This document shows, piece by piece, positions 5,590-7,951 of a stretch of 7,951 nt of DNA (within the stretch, counting starts at the first letter, position 1; every line of letters starts with the position of its first letter). The position numbers and the translations under genes were made by a program. The stretch is from assembly GCA_938022345.1 (NCBI GenBank), contig CALIEP010000054.1:1-7951 (forward strand), read 5' to 3'. This DNA is from an uncultured Actinomyces sp. GTDB taxonomy: Bacteria; Actinomycetota; Actinomycetes; Actinomycetales; Actinomycetaceae. The notes below the pieces were generated by a model. The model saw only the letters and a list, made by a program, of their open reading frames with translations, ran no database searches and was not told where the DNA came from.

Positions 5590-5958
5590 GTGTTGCCCCG
5601 CTCGAACCGCATGGTGAATCCAGCGGACTTCCGCCTCGCAATCCGAAGCGGATCGCGCGCGGGTCAGCAAAGGCTCATTGTGCATTGTCGAACCGACGAG
5701 GATAGTGATTCACGCCTCGTCGGTTTCGTCGTACCTAAAAGCCAAATTAAACGAGCGGTTGGACGTAACCGAGTTAAGCGGCAATTGCGTCACCTCATGA
5801 AAGAACGCTTGGGCGCACTTCCTCAGGGAGCACGCGTCGTTGTTCGCGTTAAGCATGACGCCCTGGGTGCAAGTTCGTGTGAACTTGGGGAAGAATTAGA
5901 CCAAGTTCTTCGCCGTGCATGGAAGAAATGGGATTATCGGGAGGGAGGTCGCCTATGA
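5590..5958 (+). CDS. rnpA: Ribonuclease P protein component
   Basis: This 122-residue protein is the basic protein subunit of RNase P, which with the catalytic RNA removes the 5' leader of tRNA precursors. The diagnostic RNR region is KRAVGRNRVKRQLRHLM (about residues 54-70), and the N-terminus LPRSNRMVNPADFRLAIRSG matches the family opening. VVVRVKHDA (about 83-91) fits a central strand of the fold. The start is a GTG at 5590, 11 nt after the rpmH stop. It has only a weak ribosome binding site (a GAG at 5587-5589 is too close), so translation is probably coupled to rpmH. A TTG one codon later is an alternative start. The stop overlaps the yidD start by 4 nt (ATGA). Confidence 0.95.
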   Translation: MLPRSNRMVNPADFRLAIRSGSRAGQQRLIVHCRTDEDSDSRLVGFVVPKSQIKRAVGRNRVKRQLRHLMKERLGALPQGARVVVRVKHDALGASSCELGEELDQVLRRAWKKWDYREGGRL

Positions 5959-6332
5959 GCTCTCCTTTTGCTTATATTGCCATTCTTCCCGTGCGCTTCT
6001 ACCAGCGCTTCATCTCCCCCATGTGTGCCCCGCGTTGTCGCTACTACCCCACCTGCTCAAGCTATGCCTTGGGCGCATTGCACACCCACGGCCTCGTCAA
6101 AGGGACAATCCTGGCCGTGTGGCGCATTCTTCGTTGCAATCCGTGGAGCCTCGGCGGGGTCGATGAAGTTCCCGCTCGCGGCAAGTGGACTGGCGAGGCC
6201 TGGGTTCCTCCGGCAGATTGGGCCGGATACGACGACCCTTGGGCGCAGCCCGTCATGGGCATGAATAATCAAGACTTCTCGGCAGGAGCCGAGCACCACG
6301 CGGACACGAGCGGTGTCCCCCGCGCATCATAA
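5955..6332 (+). CDS. yidD: Membrane protein insertion efficiency factor YidD
   Basis: This 125-residue protein has the YidD core at residues 9-73: AILPVRFYQRFISP, PRCRYYPTCSSYALGAL with C28 and C34, HGLVKGTILAVWRILRCNPW with C61, and GGVDEVP. YidD proteins are peripheral membrane proteins that aid YidC-dependent insertion, and the gene lies directly before yidC as usual. The N-terminal stretch is probably an amphipathic membrane-associating helix. The start is the ATG at 5955, which overlaps the rnpA stop (ATGA) and has GGGAGG (5943-5948) six bases upstream, so an alternative in-frame start at 5919 is unlikely. Residues beyond about 75 form a polar, Trp- and Gly-containing tail that is longer than the compact family core of roughly 70-85 residues. 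I have no function for that tail. Confidence 0.94.
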   Translation: MSSPFAYIAILPVRFYQRFISPMCAPRCRYYPTCSSYALGALHTHGLVKGTILAVWRILRCNPWSLGGVDEVPARGKWTGEAWVPPADWAGYDDPWAQPVMGMNNQDFSAGAEHHADTSGVPRAS

Positions 6333-6343
6333 GGAGATCTCCT

Positions 6344-7645
6344 GTGGATTCCATTCTCTATCCCTTCGTTGTCGCAGTCGCATGGCTGTGGATTCGAATT
6401 CATGACTTGCTTCTGCTTGTTGGAATGAGTTCAGGTGCAGGACTTGCATGGATTATCTCCATCATCCTGCTGACCATCCTTGTGCGCGTGCTCATCATCC
6501 CGCTGTACCTCAAGCAACTGAAGAGTATGAGGGGCACCTCCATTGTTCAGCCCCAAATGCAGAAGATTCAGGCGAAGTACAAGGGAAAGACCGACGTCGC
6601 CTCGCGCCAGCGGATGCAGCAAGAAATCTCCGAACTCAATAAGAAGTATGGAGTCAACCCCTTCGCGTCCTGCCTGCCGATGCTGGTTCAGCTGCCCGTT
6701 CTTTTCGCAATGTACCGCGCGATCTACGCGATCCATGCACTTGCTGAAAACACCTACTCGGTCGGTTCGCGCCACATTGATTCACTGGGTCCGATCACTC
6801 AGTCGGTCGCCAGCGAAATTGATGCCTCCCAGGTCTTCGGTGTCCCGCTGTCGCACACCATTCGCGACTCGCAGCTTATGTCGCTGCCCACTCTGGTCTT
6901 CGTCGTTTTTATCATCGTTATGGTCGTCAGCCAGTTCCTGACCATTCGCCTGACGATGTCGAAGAACATGCCGCTGAACCAGGACCCGAACAATCCGATG
7001 GTCCGTTCGCAGCGCATGATGATGTACTTCATGCCCTTCATGTTCATCTTCTCGGGCCTGTTCTTCCAGATGGGTGTTGTGATCTACACGACCCCCGCTG
7101 GTATCTGGGCCTACCTGCAGATGCTGTGGGTCATTCGTAATATGCCAAACCCGAACTCCGCTGCCTACAAGGAACTCTTGGTCAAGCGTCAGGATGCCTA
7201 CCAGTCGTGGGCACGTCCCTTCTTCGCGGACTACGACGAGAAGCGTCGCGAACTGGCCGACGGATCCGATGAGCTCAAGGCTCTTAACGAGACCACGCTG
7301 ACCGAGGTTCGCAGCCGTGCCAAGCGTCAGAAGATCGCCTCAGATTTCCCCCAGGCCATGAGCGCTGGAGAGATTGTTTCTGTTTACCGCAACCTGTCCA
7401 TGCAAGAGTGGACGACCCTTCCTGATGAGGTTTGGATGAAGGGTGTGAAGGTCGCGACTGAGCGCGCAGCAGAACGTCGTGAGGCTGCTGCCAAGCGTGA
7501 AGAGGCTCAGCGGCAGGTTCGCGCTCGGGGCGGGCAGGCAGCTTCTTCCGAGGCCTCATCAGATGCTGAAGCTGCAGAGCTCGAGCGCAAGCGTCAAGAA
7601 CGCCGCAAGGCTCGCCGCGCCGCCGCAAAGAAGAAGAAGCGCTGA
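6344..7645 (+). CDS. yidC: Membrane protein insertase YidC
   Basis: This 433-residue protein is a YidC/Oxa1/Alb3 insertase that places membrane proteins into the cytoplasmic membrane, alone or with SecYEG. An N-terminal hydrophobic segment (about 5-27) has no lipobox. Membrane segments follow at about 32-55, 108-130, 180-202, 226-248 and 249-265. The first of these carries R48 in LVRVLIIPL, the position of the conserved groove arginine. A charged coiled-coil-type cytoplasmic loop (about 56-105) is followed by the family signature NPFASCLPMLVQLPVLFAMY (105-124). The C-terminal region after 270 is polar, with a charged Ala/Arg/Glu-rich stretch (about 370-425) and a lysine-rich end, consistent with ribosome contact. 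The start is the GTG at 6344, with AAGGAG (6331-6336) seven bases upstream, overlapping the end of yidD. Confidence 0.97.
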   Translation: MDSILYPFVVAVAWLWIRIHDLLLLVGMSSGAGLAWIISIILLTILVRVLIIPLYLKQLKSMRGTSIVQPQMQKIQAKYKGKTDVASRQRMQQEISELNKKYGVNPFASCLPMLVQLPVLFAMYRAIYAIHALAENTYSVGSRHIDSLGPITQSVASEIDASQVFGVPLSHTIRDSQLMSLPTLVFVVFIIVMVVSQFLTIRLTMSKNMPLNQDPNNPMVRSQRMMMYFMPFMFIFSGLFFQMGVVIYTTPAGIWAYLQMLWVIRNMPNPNSAAYKELLVKRQDAYQSWARPFFADYDEKRRELADGSDELKALNETTLTEVRSRAKRQKIASDFPQAMSAGEIVSVYRNLSMQEWTTLPDEVWMKGVKVATERAAERREAAAKREEAQRQVRARGGQAASSEASSDAEAAELERKRQERRKARRAAAKKKKR

Positions 7646-7663
7646 GGCGCCCACAGACCATTC

Positions 7664-7678
7664 GATGCCTGAGGCATC
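7664..7678 (+). repeat. Perfect hairpin between yidC and jag
   Basis: GATGCC (7664-7669) and GGCATC (7673-7678) pair perfectly around TGA (or a five-base loop if the innermost pair opens). It lies 18 nt after the yidC stop and 10 nt before the jag Shine-Dalgarno. It has no following T run, so it is more likely an mRNA processing or stability element than a terminator. Confidence 0.4.
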
Positions 7679-7699
7679 AAACCCCTACGGAGGATAAAC

Positions 7700-7951
7700 A
7701 TGAGCGAAGAAACGACAAACGAGCTCTCGCGCCTTGAAGAAGAAGGCGAGCTCGCTGCAGATTACTTGGAAGAACTGCTGGATATTGCCGACCTCGACGG
7801 CGACATCGAAATTGATGTCGAGAATGGCCGCGCATCAGTAGAAATCATTTCGGAAGATCCCTCTGCTCTGGATCACCTTGTTGGCGAAGATGGCTAAGTT
7901 GTCGACGCCCTTCAGGAACTGACGCGCCTCGCTGTTCAGACTGATACCGGC
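7700..7951 (+). pseudogene. jag: Jag/KhpB-type RNA-binding protein, interrupted by in-frame TAA at codon 66
   Basis: The ATG at 7700 has a strong ribosome binding site, GGAGG (7689-7693), six bases upstream. The protein begins MSEETTNELSRLEEEGELAA and continues DYLEELLDIADLDGDIEIDV, the N-terminal part of the actinobacterial KhpB/Jag family, whose members bind RNA through KH and R3H domains. The frame meets TAA at 7895-7897 after 65 residues. The 18 codons that follow to the window end remain open in the same frame and read VVDALQELTRLAVQTDTG, which continues the KH domain, where the family has LVGRDGEVLDALQELTRLAV. Only the residue at the stop is missing, so one base change (GAA or GAG to TAA; most simply GAA) explains it. 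The downstream part, including any R3H domain, lies outside the window. If real, the product would be a 65-residue fragment without a complete KH or R3H domain; a sequencing or assembly error is a serious alternative. Position after yidC is the usual one. Confidence 0.8.

Noticed and set aside
7284..7661. 125-codon open frame opposite the 3' end of yidC
   Set aside because: It is a shadow of the Arg/Ala/Glu-rich yidC tail. The composition mirrors the opposite strand and no family is recognisable.
7895..7897. Genome-wide reassignment of TAA as an explanation for the jag stop
   Set aside because: dnaA and yidD end properly with TAA at the expected family lengths, so TAA acts as a normal stop in this genome.
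1..7951. tRNA or rRNA genes, CRISPR arrays, insertion sequences or a novel defence system
   Set aside because: I saw no repeat-spacer pattern, transposase, terminal repeats or RNA-gene signatures. The window is fully accounted for by core genes and the two origin spacers.

Overview
The window holds the conserved replication-origin neighbourhood of an actinobacterial chromosome. The leftward half reads dnaA-dnaN-recF-dciA(DUF721)-gyrB and the rightward half reads rpmH-rnpA-yidD-yidC-jag, so the two operons diverge from a spacer of about 380 bp. The DUF721/DciA protein next to recF, its terminal GRGPRDTY motif, the short bL34, the heavy use of GTG starts and a KhpB/Jag protein lacking a Jag-N domain all point to Actinobacteria. 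The moderate base composition and the protein style suggest something like the Actinomycetaceae, but I cannot name a genus from sequence alone.

Layout. Positions 1-29 (minus) are the first nine codons of a gene that is almost certainly gyrB, and 30-230 is its leader. Minus-strand genes follow: dciA (231-881), recF (874-2034, overlapping dciA by 8 nt) and dnaN (2047-3180, 12 nt from recF). A 395-bp dnaN-dnaA spacer (3181-3575) carries degenerate DnaA boxes, a T-rich stretch and a perfect hairpin built from two inverted box-like sequences. dnaA (3576-5054) uses a GTG start set by a strong Shine-Dalgarno sequence. The dnaA-rpmH spacer (5055-5437) holds three perfect TTATCCACA boxes and several one-mismatch boxes, plus the rpmH promoter. 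The plus-strand operon rpmH (5438-5578), rnpA (5590-5958), yidD (5955-6332), yidC (6344-7645) and jag (7700 onward) fills the right side.

How the genes work together. DnaA binds the boxes and opens the origin, DciA is the family proposed to help helicase loading, DnaN is the polymerase clamp, RecF supports gap repair, and GyrB would relieve supercoiling. On the other side, bL34 and the RNase P protein serve translation and tRNA maturation, YidD and YidC insert membrane proteins, and Jag/KhpB is an RNA-binding protein.

The gene content is ordinary core genome and I see no mobile element, CRISPR array or undescribed gene system. The main surprise is that jag is interrupted by an in-frame TAA at 7895-7897. 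The conserved KH-domain sequence continues in the same frame after it to the window edge, as expected from a single GAA-to-TAA or GAG-type change. The other points of interest are in the two origin spacers.
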